Positions 37,772 through 46,733 of a DNA stretch of 64,000 bases are shown here, piece by piece. The notes under the pieces are model-generated. The model was not told the DNA's origin, ran no database searches, and saw only the letters and a list, made by a program, of their open reading frames with translations. Where the stretch lies: positions 3,844,001 to 3,908,000 of the forward strand of contig NZ_CP035925.1 of assembly GCF_013373365.1 (NCBI RefSeq), written 5' to 3'. The translations under genes were made by a program, and so were the position numbers. The first letter of the stretch is position 1, and each line of letters opens with the position of its first letter. The stretch comes from Lentibacillus sp. CBA3610. GTDB lineage: Bacteria; Bacillota; Bacilli; Bacillales; Amphibacillaceae.

Positions 37772-37802
37772 AGCATTCTTAATTAAGAGTGCTTGTTATT
37801 TT
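37772..37802 (+). terminator. Terminator after the lipoprotein remnant
   Basis: AGCATTCTT-AATT-AAGAGTGCT followed by TGTTATTTT. Confidence 0.7.
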
Positions 37803-38346
37803 CACTAATCAAGAGAAAGCTCATTTATTTCTCTCATCAGTTTCCCGGCATTCACAAAATTATAATAATTGTTATCTCGCCAAACAATGCCTCCATTTGT
37901 AAAAGCAGGAATAAACAAAGAGGCTGTCTCTTATGGTAATGGCTTCCGTTGCCTATCGCAAACATTAAAAAATGTAAGCAAAAATGACTATCAAATTGTA
38001 GACTGGCGGTGATTGGAGGTTTGGAAGCGCTTCTTCCTTGGCGGTAAAAAAATTAAGTCTCGTAATTCTAAAATATTAAGGAATAGGGCGCAAATATTTA
38101 ATAAGGAGTTGTCGATCCGTCAGCTCTTATTATGAAAATGGCAAGGTTAATTTAATAGGAAATTATAATTTTGGGATATTAGACATACCCTCTTAGGTAG
38201 GAGGGATTTATATGCAAAAAAAATACCAAGTTGTTGCTTTGATAGCTATCACGATTATTGCAATATGATACATTTAGTGGAAATTAGAGGTGGGTAAGAT
38301 GTGTCCATTTAGAATTTCGTTCTCACAGTTACATCATCATATCAAG
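37803..38346. other. Intergenic stretch with a repeat and a lost small gene
   Basis: 37921-37962 is a 42-bp repeat found inverted at 44139-44180. At 38212 an ATG behind GGTAGGAGGG reads only MQKKYQVVALIAITIIAI before a stop, a truncated membrane peptide or remnant. Nothing else recognised. Confidence 0.45.
37921..37962 (+). repeat. 42-bp repeat, copy A
   Basis: Shares CTTCCGTTGCCTATCGCAAA-type sequence (last 19 bp identical) with the reverse complement of 44139-44180; about 34 of 42 bases agree. Partly self-complementary (GGTAATGG/CCGTTGCC). Confidence 0.6.
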
Positions 38347-38394
38347 TAGCCTTGCTATTCGATTTTAAAATCGCAAAATAGGAAGGCTATTTAT
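38347..38394 (+). terminator. Hairpin upstream of hisS
   Basis: TAGCCTTGCTATT... pairs with AATAGGAAGGCTA around a GATTTTAAAATC inner stem; followed by TTTATC. It acts as a terminator or leader structure ahead of the hisS paralogue. No T-box consensus (AGGGTGGNACCGCG) is visible. Confidence 0.6.
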
Positions 38395-38474
38395 CATTAA
38401 ATCGCATTTGAATTTGGTTATAAACTTAATTCAGGTGCGGTTTTTTATTTATCAAAAAACTGGAGGTAAGAAAA

Positions 38475-39756
38475 ATGAAGAAAATGGATTACCAAAATGT
38501 AAAGGGTACACAAGATTATTTACCGAATGCGGAAAAAATGCGAAGAGACATTAGAAGGATTTTAGAAGACGTATTTATTCAATATGGATGTCAACCACTG
38601 GAGACACCTATATTAAATCACACTGAATTGCTTGCTTCTAAATATGGTGGAGGAGCAGAAATATTAGAAGAGATGTACACTTTGACAGACAGAGGAGAAA
38701 GAAGTCTTGCTTTAAGATATGATCTCACTATTCCGTTTGCAAAAGTAATTGCAATGAACCCAACATTGAACTTTCCTTTTAAAAGATATGAAATTGGTAA
38801 GGTATTTAGAGATGGCCCTATAAAAACGGGTAGGCTTCGAGAATTTACTCAGTGCGATGTGGATATTGTAGGCGTTGATTCACAAATAGCAGAGGCTGAA
38901 CTAATGATTATGGCGTTGGATGCTTTTAGAAAGCTGGACTTAAATGTAATGGTCCAATATAACAACCGAAAACTACTGACAGGGATGCTTGAAGTGTTTG
39001 GTACAGAAGGTGAAAAGATGAATAAAGTAGTGTTAATACTTGATAAACTTGAAAAAGTTGGTTTAGAAGCTGTCGTCACCGAACTTAGTGAACAAGGATT
39101 ATCAAAATCAACTATAAGCTCACTGAGACAGTTTTTAACCGATGGAAATAATTCAAGCTTCAGTTATTTCGAGTCATTTTCCAACCAAAATGAACAAGTG
39201 AGACAAGGTTTAGATGAATTGAGAGAGTTGGCAACTTATTTAGAATTTCTTGGTATCAATAATCAATGTGTATTTAACCCGTTTTTAGCAAGGGGGTTAG
39301 AGATTTATACGGGGACTACTTATGACATCTTCTTATGATCAATCAATTAAGTCAAGTATTGGAAGCGGTGGAAGATATGATAGTGCAATTGGTGGGTTGA
39401 TAGGTACAAACGAGAACTTTTCAACAGTAGGAATTTCATTTGGCTTAGATGTAATTTATACAGCTATGAGTACATTTGATAAAGTATTAAAAGAAATTCC
39501 TAGTGTAGATTATTATATAATTCCATTAGGTACTCAAAAAGAAGCCTTAGTGGTAGCAAATGATTTAAGAAAAAAAGGGTATAAAGTCGAATTTGAAATG
39601 AGCAATAAAAAGATAGGAAAGGCGCTTGAGAAAGCAAATAAAGAAGGGGTTCGCAATGTTATAATTATTGGCGAAGATGAAGTCAAAAATAATCACTTTA
39701 AAATAAAAGATATGTTTTCAGGCGATGAAAAAATTGAATCGTATCAGTTTAGGTGA
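38475..39756 (+). pseudogene. hisS: Histidyl-tRNA synthetase paralogue, one frameshift
   Basis: ATG 38475 behind TGGAGG. Class II synthetase: GTQDYLPNAEKMRRDIRRI, motif 2 (FKRYEIGKVFRDGPIKTGRLREFTQCDVDIVG), the histidine loop LARGLEIYTGTTYDIFL, then GSGGRYDSAIGG, motif 3 region (STVGISFGLDVI) and the anticodon-binding domain (YYIIPLGTQKEALVVANDLRKKGY). A one-base indel near 39330, after YDIFL, splits it into 288- and 144-residue frames; combined length about 420 is normal. The variant motif 3 suggests a secondary HisRS (HisS2-like) rather than the housekeeping enzyme. A single lesion: recent mutation or error. Confidence 0.82.
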
Positions 39757-39803
39757 CTTTGAATACCTTATTCAACTACCTTTTTTAATAACAATCTTAC
39801 GAA

Positions 39804-39834
39804 CGGCGCTAATCTGGAATAAATATTATCGCCT
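39804..39834. repeat. Dispersed intergenic repeat, copy 1
   Basis: CGGCGCTAATCTGGAATAA, related to 40792 and 41872. Each lies between small genes of this segment. Confidence 0.5.
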
Positions 39835-39927
39835 TAAACCAGATTGTGGAGCAACACATTGTGGATTTAACCGAATTATCTTAAACTAAAATGGCAGTAA
39901 TGTTAAGAACGAAAAGTGGTGTAGTGA

Positions 39928-40390
39928 ATGAAAAAGATTATAAAAACCGTTTTTGGTTTCAGTTTCATATTTTATATATTCGCATTGGTAATGCTATTGC
40001 TTATGGGCGGTAGGGGTTATATATAAACGACCTGTCATTACTAGAATATATAAAGTCCTCTTCAAATTTGGTTCCATTTAAAACAGTCAGTACATATATA
40101 CAGGCGATATTTGACGGCAGTATGAATGCGGATATACCTATAAAAAACCTTGTTGGCAATTGTTTATGTTCTTGCCAATGGGCATTTATCTACCGTTTTT
40201 TATTAAAAAAATAAGAGGAACAAGCATATTTATCATCTCAATGATTGTCGTGCTGTTCTTTATTGAAGTGATACAAATAGTAACAAGAAGAGGAAGTTTT
40301 GACATAGATGATTTTATACTTAATATACTTGGCGCTTTGATAGGTTTTGGAATTTGGAAAACGAAATTTGTTCAGAAATTGCTTAGGTAG
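39928..40390 (+). pseudogene. VanZ-like membrane protein, frameshifted
   Basis: ATG 39928 (MKKIIKTVFGFSFIFYIFALVMLLLM). After a frameshift near 40020: NDLSLLEYIKSSSNLVPFKTV and, after another near 40150, LFMFLPMGIYLPFF, FFIEVIQIVTRRGSFDIDDFILNILGALIGF. That last motif is the VanZ signature (EhhQ...GR.-DhDDhhLNhhGhhhG). About 150 residues, two or more lesions. Confidence 0.78.
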
Positions 40391-40538
40391 CGTTTAATTA
40401 TTCTTGGCATTTCTTGAACAAGTGCCCTTAAATCTTGGAAAATGGTCTTCAATTATCGGGCATTTTAACGGAATAAAAAGCTTCCAAATCTGCATTATCG
40501 GGCCATTTTGTGGTATGAAACAAGGGAGGGGATTTTAA

Positions 40539-40772
40539 ATGACATCGTGGATTACCTGGCTTGTTGTAGGGCTTATGGTAGCTGTATTACTTTATGCAAT
40601 TTTTAGTGTGTTTTTTAAAAAACCAATAGGCTTATATATTGCAGCAGCATTCCATATTGTTTTAGGAATATTGTCGCTTCCATCAATCGGATTGTATGTA
40701 TCAGGATTAGCCATTCTTGAATTAATTGCTGGAATTGTAATGACTATAAAAAGATCGGCGTCGAGTAATTGA
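40539..40772 (+). CDS. Small membrane protein, 77 aa
   Basis: ATG 40539 behind GGGAGGGG. Three hydrophobic helices: WITWLVVGLMVAVLLYAIFSVF, GLYIAAAFHIVLGILSLPS and LYVSGLAILELIAGIVMTI; basic end KRSASSN. No family recognised with confidence. Lies among other small membrane genes with intergenic repeats on both sides. Intact and likely expressed. Confidence 0.65.
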   Translation: MTSWITWLVVGLMVAVLLYAIFSVFFKKPIGLYIAAAFHIVLGILSLPSIGLYVSGLAILELIAGIVMTIKRSASSN

Positions 40773-40791
40773 AGCGGTTTTTAATTCCTTA

Positions 40792-40830
40792 ATCGGGCGC
40801 AAATCTGGAATAAGACCTGACGCCGGTACC
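40792..40830. repeat. Dispersed intergenic repeat, copy 2
   Basis: TCGGGCGCAAATCTGGAATAA followed by GACGCCGG; same core as 39804 and 41872. Confidence 0.5.
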
Positions 40831-40912
40831 ATATATGGCTAGTTAACTGTATAACAATTCTTGTTACAAATTGCAGAAATTATGCTGCAATCAATTACTA
40901 AGGGGGATCAGC

Positions 40913-41089
40913 GTGGAAGACCAATTTTTTGTTGGCTGGGGAACTCTGCCCCTTATTAACGCTGGATTGGCACAAGGGAAAAACAGATCGGGTCTTAATT
41001 GGTTTTTCATTTCTTTATTCCTTGGACCGATAGCAACACTTATATTAGTAACCTTAGAAAAGATGCCAGAAGAAGAAAAAGCCAATTAA
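40913..41089 (+). CDS. Small membrane-associated protein, 58 aa
   Basis: GTG 40913 is preceded by AAGGGGGATC and gives VEDQFFVGWGTLPLINAGLAQ...; an upstream in-frame ATG at 40871 lacks a ribosome binding site. One hydrophobic helix (LNWFFISLFLGPIATLILVTL), acidic-basic tail EKMPEEEKAN. The GKNRSGLNWFFISLFLGPIATLIL pattern is common in small proteins flanking phage or superinfection genes, but I cannot name it. Confidence 0.55.
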   Translation: MEDQFFVGWGTLPLINAGLAQGKNRSGLNWFFISLFLGPIATLILVTLEKMPEEEKAN

Positions 41090-41241
41090 GATTGGGGATT
41101 TCTGCAATCGGAACTTCCACGGAATAATTCTTTGCGCATATTATTATTGCTTCATCGGGACATTTAACGGAATTAGGTGAGTTTAATAGAAATGGCGTAT
41201 TGTGAATAGAAAATCAAAATCGCTATAAAGGGGAAAGTGAA

Positions 41242-41844
41242 TTGAAAACAAGGCTCGGTATTTTAATATTAATCACCATATTCGCTTTTGTATTAAGTGC
41301 TTGCGATAGCGACAGTAGTAATACCAAAACCGATACGAATACTATTTCCAGTACTGATTTATCAAAGATGGAAAAAGCGATTCTTTCAACAACTTCAGAT
41401 GAATCATTTGTATTTAATTTCAATATAGACAACAAATATAATGAAATGTCTGTACATGTAGAGAAATACAAAAAAGGAGAACTAGTCGATGATAAATTAA
41501 CCCAAATATCATTAGAGGTTAGTGATGGTGAGGGAACGATTATTATTACATCTCAAAAAGACAATGCTGAGGTGAATCACTCTGCATTTAATATTGGTAT
41601 CAGCAGTGGCGGAAGTACAGGATCGACAAGTGTATTGGATAATGATGTAGAGAAAAAGGGTACTATGGGAACATTTCAAGAAAATGAAATATCTATAGAA
41701 AACGGAGAAGCAGTATTGTCGGGGATTGCTATATCTAATAACGAAAATAATTCAATGTCTTTTCGGTCAAATTTTTACGAGGATTCTAGTGAAATGAAAA
41801 AATATGATGTTGTTTATTTGTTTAAAGCTAAACCCAAAAGATGA
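41242..41844 (+). CDS. Putative lipoprotein, 200 aa
   Basis: TTG 41242 behind GGGGAAAG. Signal peptide TRLGILILITIFAFVLSAC with lipobox LSAC and Cys21, then an Asp/Ser/Thr linker (DSDSSNTKTDTN) and a beta-rich domain (FVFNFNIDNKYNEMSVHVEKYKKGELVD, GEGTIIITSQKD, FRSNFYEDSSEMKKYDVVYLFKAKPKR). Exported and lipid-anchored. Family and function unknown. Intact, in a segment of small cell-envelope genes. Confidence 0.75.
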   Translation: MKTRLGILILITIFAFVLSACDSDSSNTKTDTNTISSTDLSKMEKAILSTTSDESFVFNFNIDNKYNEMSVHVEKYKKGELVDDKLTQISLEVSDGEGTIIITSQKDNAEVNHSAFNIGISSGGSTGSTSVLDNDVEKKGTMGTFQENEISIENGEAVLSGIAISNNENNSMSFRSNFYEDSSEMKKYDVVYLFKAKPKR

Positions 41845-41871
41845 ATTTTTATATGATATTTCTTCATCAAT

Positions 41872-41905
41872 CAGGCGCAAATCCGGAATAAGGTTTGGCG
41901 ACGGG
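41872..41905. repeat. Dispersed intergenic repeat, copy 3
   Basis: TCAGGCGCAAATCCGGAATAA then GGTTTGGCGACGG; same core as 39804 and 40792. Confidence 0.5.
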
Positions 41906-42270
41906 TTCGATACATAAGGGTCATATTGTGGAATAAAGAAAGGCCGTGATTTCTCCGATGAGGTGTATTCTTTTCAATGAAAACCGAACTCAATAACTTA
42001 AAGAGAGAAGGGGAGATTTATGGAAGTAATTACATCGATTAGTGGAATGCGTGAGGAATAACTGCCGGACGTATAAATTTTATGTACCCATACTAGTTCA
42101 AATTTCGGTAAAAATTCGATGCCCAAAGTTTCTATAATATGACATAGATGAATTAAAAAACTGAGAATATGATGATGATAAACGAAAGTATCGAAATAGT
42201 AAGAGTGATTGCACAAGTTCATTACGTATCAATAAATAATTATTATTCCTGATAAGGGAAGAAGTAAACT

Positions 42271-42311
42271 AAAAAATAACTCAGTTCTAATTGAACTGAG
42301 TTATTTTTTAT
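42271..42311. terminator. Bidirectional terminator
   Basis: AAAAAATAACTCAGTTC, loop TAATT, GAACTGAGTTATTTTTT; perfect 13-bp GC-containing stem with A and T runs. Confidence 0.85.
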
Positions 42312-42343
42312 CAACAAAAAGCACCGCATTTTGCGCAATTTAA

Positions 42344-44093
42344 CCTGGATTCCCGCCATAACATAACGATAAATCAGGTGAAAATCCGATAATGTTGGGC
42401 TTCATGCCCATTTTTTATTGTTTTTATACTCGTTATGTGTTACAATATACATAACGAGGAGGCGGAAAAATGGCTATCGTCTATCAAACAGATAAGCGTT
42501 CAGGGATTACCTATGCGTATGAGTCCATTTCATACTGGGACAAAGACAAGCGCCAATCCCGATCCAAAAGGACCTTATCGACGGTGGACAGTTAAACCCG
42601 GAAAATGTCCCGACAGACGGCAGAGAGGACGGGAAAATAAAGAGGCGCATACCGTGGCAAAGAGAGTCCTGTCCATCTGTGCAAACGTCACGTTATTTTT
42701 TACGGCGCTACTTATCTCTGGATCAAATCGGTGCCAAATACCGGGGTTACAGAAGACCTAAAAAGCGTGTTTTCCGACAAGTATCGCCAGAATTCTATCC
42801 ACGCATACTATCTGGTCCTGGAGGACCAGCGCTCCGCTCTACCGTTTTGAAATGGAGTCATTTACATAAACATCCCTTACGGTCAAAAACATCACGTCTC
42901 AGCGAACAGCGACCCTGTTCGCGTCCCATCACCGAAGACGCGAAATATAAGTCTTCCAGCTGCAGGGAAACGGCGGACGGAAAGGAATTTGGCCTATGAT
43001 ATCACCACATATCCAGCCAGTCCGAACTTTGAGAACAGTCCAATACGGCTGGAATAAAGAAAACGATCCACTGCCTCAGCTAAACCTGGCGTTGTGTTCG
43101 GCGAAACATCCAACCTGCCGTTTTTTATTATCGCAAAACTGGCCGGTAATATCCCGGATTCCAAGACCGTCAGAAAACTGCTTGCCGATTTTGGATATGC
43201 TTGGCTTCTCCAAGGTGAAGCTGGTCATGGACAGAGGCTTCTACAGTCAGGAAAATATCAACGCTTTGTGAAAAAACCATCTGAAGTTCCTGGTCTCCGT
43301 AAATGTCTCTTACTTTCGTCCGGAAAGAACTGGATGCCATCTATGACGGCTTTTCGATCGTTTGAACACTACAGTGAGAAATACGAGTTAATATGCCGCA
43401 CGGTCCGGACAACGTGCATTATACGCAGCAACGTCCTTAATAAGGAGACGCCCTGACACAGTCCAGGGCGTATGTACATCACTTTTATTACAATATTGAC
43501 CGGGCCGCGAGGATGAAAGCATTTGACCGCAAGTTAATCAAACCCTGCGTCGTGATTGGAAATCAGGGAAAGGCTCCCGGAACATGAAAAGCAGTATCCG
43601 ATCAAACGTATTTTGAGACAAAAACCACCCCGAAACGCGGGACAAAAGTCACCGTCAAAGAAGAGGCTGTCAACAAAGCCAAGCGATATTTTGGATATTT
43701 TGCGCTGATGACCAATGAAACGATGGGCGCCATCGCTGCATTGGAGCTTTACCGCAATAAGGACGTTGTTGAAAAAGCGTTCGGGAATCTGAAGGAACGG
43801 CTGAACATGCGCCGCACACTGGTATCATCCGAACAGAGTCTTGATGGGAAACTTTTTTGTGGAGTTTGTGGGCTCTCATTTTATCTTTCTTATATCAAAA
43901 AACAAATGCAAGATACGATTTTATTAAAAATATACGTTTACAGAGCGTGCTGGATCAACTGGGATGTTATAGAATACTTTGAAGCGCCAGGGAAAGAACC
44001 GCGTATTGGCGAACTTCTTAGCAAGCAAAAAGAGATTTATGGAAAATTAGGTGTTACCCCGCCTACCTCGTTATGAGTAGGCGGGAATCCAGG
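42344..44093 (+). mobile_element. IS1634-like insertion sequence, dead but with intact ends
   Basis: 1750 bp bounded by perfect 14-bp inverted repeats CCTGGATTCCCGCC (42344-42357) and GGCGGGAATCCAGG (44080-44093). The 6-bp sequence ATTTAA is present on both sides (42338-42343 and 44094-44099) as a target-site duplication. The single transposase gene inside is ruined by frameshifts. Confidence 0.85.
42470..44076 (+). pseudogene. IS1634-family DDE transposase, frameshifted
   Basis: ATG 42470 behind GAGGAGG: MAIVYQTDKRSGITYAYES, SYWDKDKRQSRSKRTL, GRENKEAH. Frameshifts follow near 42510, 42660 and later; recognisable parts are VFGETSNLPFFIIAKLAGNIPDSKTVRKLL, VKLVMDRGFYSQENINAL (catalytic Asp) and KRYFGYFALMTNETM...ALELYRNKDVVEKAFGNLKERLNMRR (catalytic Glu region), ending GELLSKQKEIYGKLGVTPPTSL at 44076. 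Long IS4-superfamily protein of about 530 residues, at least six lesions. Confidence 0.8.
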
Positions 44094-44138
44094 ATTTAAT
44101 ATACATTTTTACCTATAATTTGGTATGCAAATTAGAGT

Positions 44139-44180
44139 TTTGCGATAGGCAACGGAACCCGTTACTCTTATGGATAGCCT
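44139..44180 (-). repeat. 42-bp repeat, copy B (inverted)
   Basis: Reverse complement resembles 37921-37962. Together they flank 6.2 kb holding hisS, vanZ, small membrane genes, the lipoprotein and the IS. Confidence 0.6.
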
Positions 44181-44216
44181 TTTTATTTTAACTATTATCC
44201 TGTATAATGGTTTGCT

Positions 44217-45015
44217 TTATTGAAATGATTTGGCCCCTAAATAGCGATTTTGCCAATAGTCTATGTTCATGTTAGTCATTTCAACGCCAGTGTCTTCAGT
44301 ACCCGCGTGGATCATTTGGTTGTTTCCTATATAAATGCCGCTATGTGAGGCTCCCCCGGTATTATATGTGTCTTCAAAGAATACGACGTCACCTGCACTG
44401 GGTGAATCGACATGGACGCCATCTGACGCCCAACATATCAGAATGTTCTCTGCTCAAATCGACACCAACCTGATCAAATACATAGTTAATGAACCCGCTG
44501 CTGTCAAATCCATCCGGTGTTGTGCCTCCAAATGCATAATCACTTCCGATTAAACTTTCTGCAATAGACACAACTTCGGAACCTGAAGCAGACGAAGTTG
44601 AATTTAACGTCATGGTATCAGTTTGTTTTTCAATTTTGGTTTCAGCCTCGGTTTGGTTTCCCGATGAAGACAGGGCTTTTTTTGTTTTAGGACCTGCTAT
44701 TCCATCAACGGTCAATCCATGGTCGGACTGAAAACCTTCTACAGCGTCTTTCGTGATAGGTCCGAAGATGCCATCAAGATTATATGTATAATAACCTTGG
44801 GAAGCAAGTTCTGATTGTACTGACTTAACTGCTTCACCACGGTCTCCCTGGTTTAACAGTGTCGTTTCTGATGCCTCAATGGCAGAACCGGTATCTGAAG
44901 AATCGACGTTAGCCTTGGCTGATACATCCTCACTTAATGCAGGTGTGAATGCCAAAGATGTGACAAATGCGGTGGAAACGACGGACATCTTGATTGGTTG
45001 TTTAAATTTAGTCAT
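44217..45015 (-). pseudogene. NlpC/P60 cell-wall hydrolase, active-site Cys changed and frameshifted
   Basis: ATG 45015 (minus strand) behind GGGGGAATTCG. Signal peptide (TKFKQPIKMSVVSTAFVTSLAF...), a peptidoglycan-binding repeat (LLNQGDRGEAVKSVQSELASQGYYTYNLDGIFGPITKDAVEGFQSDHGLTVDG by parts), a linker, then the NlpC/P60 domain from about 147. The nucleophile motif reads GFDSSGFINYVF; families have FDCSG, so Cys is Ser172. The frame breaks near 44440 after SREHSDMLG, and the rest (DSPSAGDVVFFEDTYNTGGASHSGIYIG, then the His region) continues in another frame to the TAA at 44217. Inactive as endopeptidase; wall binding might persist. Confidence 0.82.
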
Positions 45016-45165
45016 TTCGAATTCCCCCAACTTAGAATTGTCAGTTTGAAGCATGATCTTTTGATGGTGTCTTCAGATAATCAACGCATCTTCAAACTGA
45101 AACCCATTGTATCAGTTCATTGATACAAAGAGGTTTCAACTATTTTAAGCTTCAATTATGTTTTA

Positions 45166-45290
45166 TTACAGATTTTCCCGAACGAGAAAGCCCATCGCTT
45201 TTAAGCGTGGGATGAAAGTGAGGTCAGATACTTGAAGTGCCACATAAAATGAAGGGTTATGTGGCACTTCAAGTATCTGTAACAAATCGT
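45166..45290. repeat. Two-hairpin structured repeat, copy 2
   Basis: Related to 6738-6854. Hairpin 1: CCCATCGCTT/AAGCGTGGG (45191-45211). Hairpin 2: a perfect 22-bp inverted repeat, arms 45226-45247 and 45257-45278, loop 9. Followed within 60 bp by a tnpB fragment. Upstream is the NlpC/P60 gene pointing away. Confidence 0.75.
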
Positions 45291-45339
45291 TGCAGCAGTT
45301 ATTTTAAAAATGAAAAAATCTTGCAGTTAATGCTTGATT

Positions 45340-45878
45340 TAATTATATGAATGGGACGACAGTCGAAAACCCGAAGTTTCTCCTGAAAGAAGAAAAGAAA
45401 CTGCAGCGAGCGCAAAAGAAACTTTCCCGCATGAAAAAAGGCTCAAACAACTGGAAGAAACAACTTCAAAAAAGTGCAGCAGCTGCACATAAAAATTGCG
45501 AACCAGCGCCGTGATTTTCTCCATAAGTTAAGTTTTCGTCTTTCGAAGACTTATAAATTTATTTTTGTTGAGAATCTAATTATCCAAAATATGATGAAAA
45601 ATCGGCATTTGGCAAAGGCGATTCATGACGTTGGCTGGGGCGCTTTTTGTAACAAGCTCGAATATAAATGTAAAAACAATGGCGGGAAACTTATTAGAGT
45701 TAAACCGCATTATACCAGTCAAGATTGTTCCAACTGCGGGGAACGTGTTAAAAAGGCTTTGTCCGTTCGTACACATGTATGCAAGTCATGCGGAACCATT
45801 CTTGACCGCGATCATAATGCTGCCATCAATATTGAAAAAGGTGGACTGGTTCTTTTGAATCTCAGTTCAATTGCATAA
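45340..45878 (+). pseudogene. tnpB: TnpB C-terminal fragment with zinc ribbon
   Basis: Starts abruptly within the protein (NPKFLLKEEKKLQRAQKKLSRMKKGSNNWKK), frameshifts near 45475, then runs to 45878: FRLSKTYKFIFVENLII (the RuvC glutamate), HDVGWGAFCNKLEYKC, and the four-Cys ribbon YTSQDCSNCGERVKKALSVRTHVCKSCGTILDRDHNAAINI with the last RuvC aspartate. The first RuvC motif (D-G) and the whole N-terminal wedge are missing. Not active. It belongs to a different subfamily from the one at 6962. Its omega-RNA-like end follows at 46000-46190. Confidence 0.82.
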
Positions 45879-45999
45879 ATCGATTGCTCCAACTACCATG
45901 AAAATTAACTTCTTAAATATCGTAAAAAAGGCAATACTTAATAAGACGCAGCTCAATCATTTTTTAAAATAAAGAGGAAAGCGCCAGTTTTTAGGGTTT

Positions 46000-46190
46000 A
46001 TAGGTTTATCTGATGCTGTGGTGCAGCGGCGAATTTCCGCTGCATGTGTGACTGTAGGGCAAGGTCCTGTCCGAACAGTATAAACAAAGCCCTTGGAGAT
46101 GATGTGAGCCTCGGTTCAATAGAACAAAGCGATCGTCTGTGAATAGGGAAGCTCCATCAAAATCCTTGATTTAGGTGGAGAGGTTCACTA
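46000..46190 (+). ncRNA. Omega-RNA-like scaffold and right end of the second TnpB element
   Basis: Non-coding region behind tnpB with phased hairpins: GGGCAAGG.../CCCTTGG pieces near 46057-46100 and CTCCATCAA...TTGAT...TGGAG (46151-46180), ending AGGTTCAC. That hairpin plus TTCAC is typical of IS200/IS605 right ends from which omega-RNA guides are made. The guide would start at about 46189. The nuclease gene is broken; the RNA could still be made. Confidence 0.5.
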
Positions 46191-46219
46191 CCCTATTTTT
46201 AAACAATTCGAAAAAACAG

Positions 46220-46248
46220 TTGACAGAAGAGACGAATTATTTTAATAT
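46220..46248 (+). promoter_or_regulatory. Promoter of the S-box operon
   Basis: TTGACA (46220-46225), 17-bp spacer, TAATAT (46243-46248). The first riboswitch begins 30 bp downstream. Confidence 0.7.
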
Positions 46249-46277
46249 AAATACAATTAATTTCATATGATTACTTT

Positions 46278-46434
46278 CTTATCCAGAGAGGTGGAGGGAC
46301 ATGGCCCGTTGATACTTCGGCAACAGGTTCTATTCTGGGAATACTGTGCTAATTCCATCAAGCGTTTGCTTGGAAGATAAGAAAAGAAGATGATTTGAAT
46401 CAAAACTCTTTTCTTATCGGAAAAGAGTTTTTTG
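46278..46434 (+). promoter_or_regulatory. SAM-I (S-box) riboswitch 1 with terminator
   Basis: P1 arm CTTATCCAGAGAGGTGGAGGGA, then GGCCCG, TTCGGCAACAGG, GTGCTAATTCCA and the closing GATAAG (46376-46381). The terminator AAACTCTTTTCTTATCGGAAAAGAGTTTTTT (in parts, 46403-46434) includes CTTATC that can pair with GATAAG as antiterminator. SAM binding should stop transcription here. Confidence 0.92.
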
Positions 46435-46555
46435 TTTGTTGGACAATGTAATCCCTTATTTGTCAGCCATTTGAAGAAGCTGGCGTACCAAGTTGCTCAG
46501 CCTTTCTTATGCAGTAGTGTGTGGGATTAAAAACAATTGAATAATGTGAAGACTT
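46435..46555. other. Spacer between the two riboswitches
   Basis: 120 bp without a gene; no clear second promoter was found. Confidence 0.5.
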
Positions 46556-46733
46556 CTTATCCAGAGAGAGTGAGGGACTGACCCGTTGAACTCTCGGCAA
46601 CCAGTCTGATGCTGCATTTGCGTATCGGACCCGGTGCCAATTTCAGGGATTTGCAGAAATCCGAAGATGAGAAGGCTGTAGCAAAACGATTTTTATATTT
46701 TGTGAACCCTTCTCTTTTGGAGAAGGGTTTTTG
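46556..46733 (+). promoter_or_regulatory. SAM-I (S-box) riboswitch 2 with terminator
   Basis: CTTATCCAGAGAGAGTGAGGGACTG, ACCCGTTGAA, CTCGGCAACC, CGGTGCCAATTTCAG and the closing GATGAG (46666-46671), followed by the terminator GAACCCTTCTC/GAGAAGGGTTTTT (46704-46733). A complete second copy in the same leader. Confidence 0.92.

Larger units (their letters stand above)
41845..42343. other. Intergenic stretch up to the IS element
   Basis: Contains repeat copy 3 (41872). At 42020 an ATG behind GAAGGGGAG opens only 13 codons. No other gene. Ends with a terminator (42271) and the IS target duplication (42338-42343). Confidence 0.5.

Noticed and set aside
38275..38474. T-box leader for the hisS paralogue
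   Set aside because: No AGGGTGGNACCGCG box or specifier-loop pattern was found; only a hairpin at 38347.
46000..46190. Cobalamin riboswitch
   Set aside because: A few B12-box-like words occur, but the region lies directly behind tnpB and ends in the TnpB right-end hairpin; no B12 gene follows.
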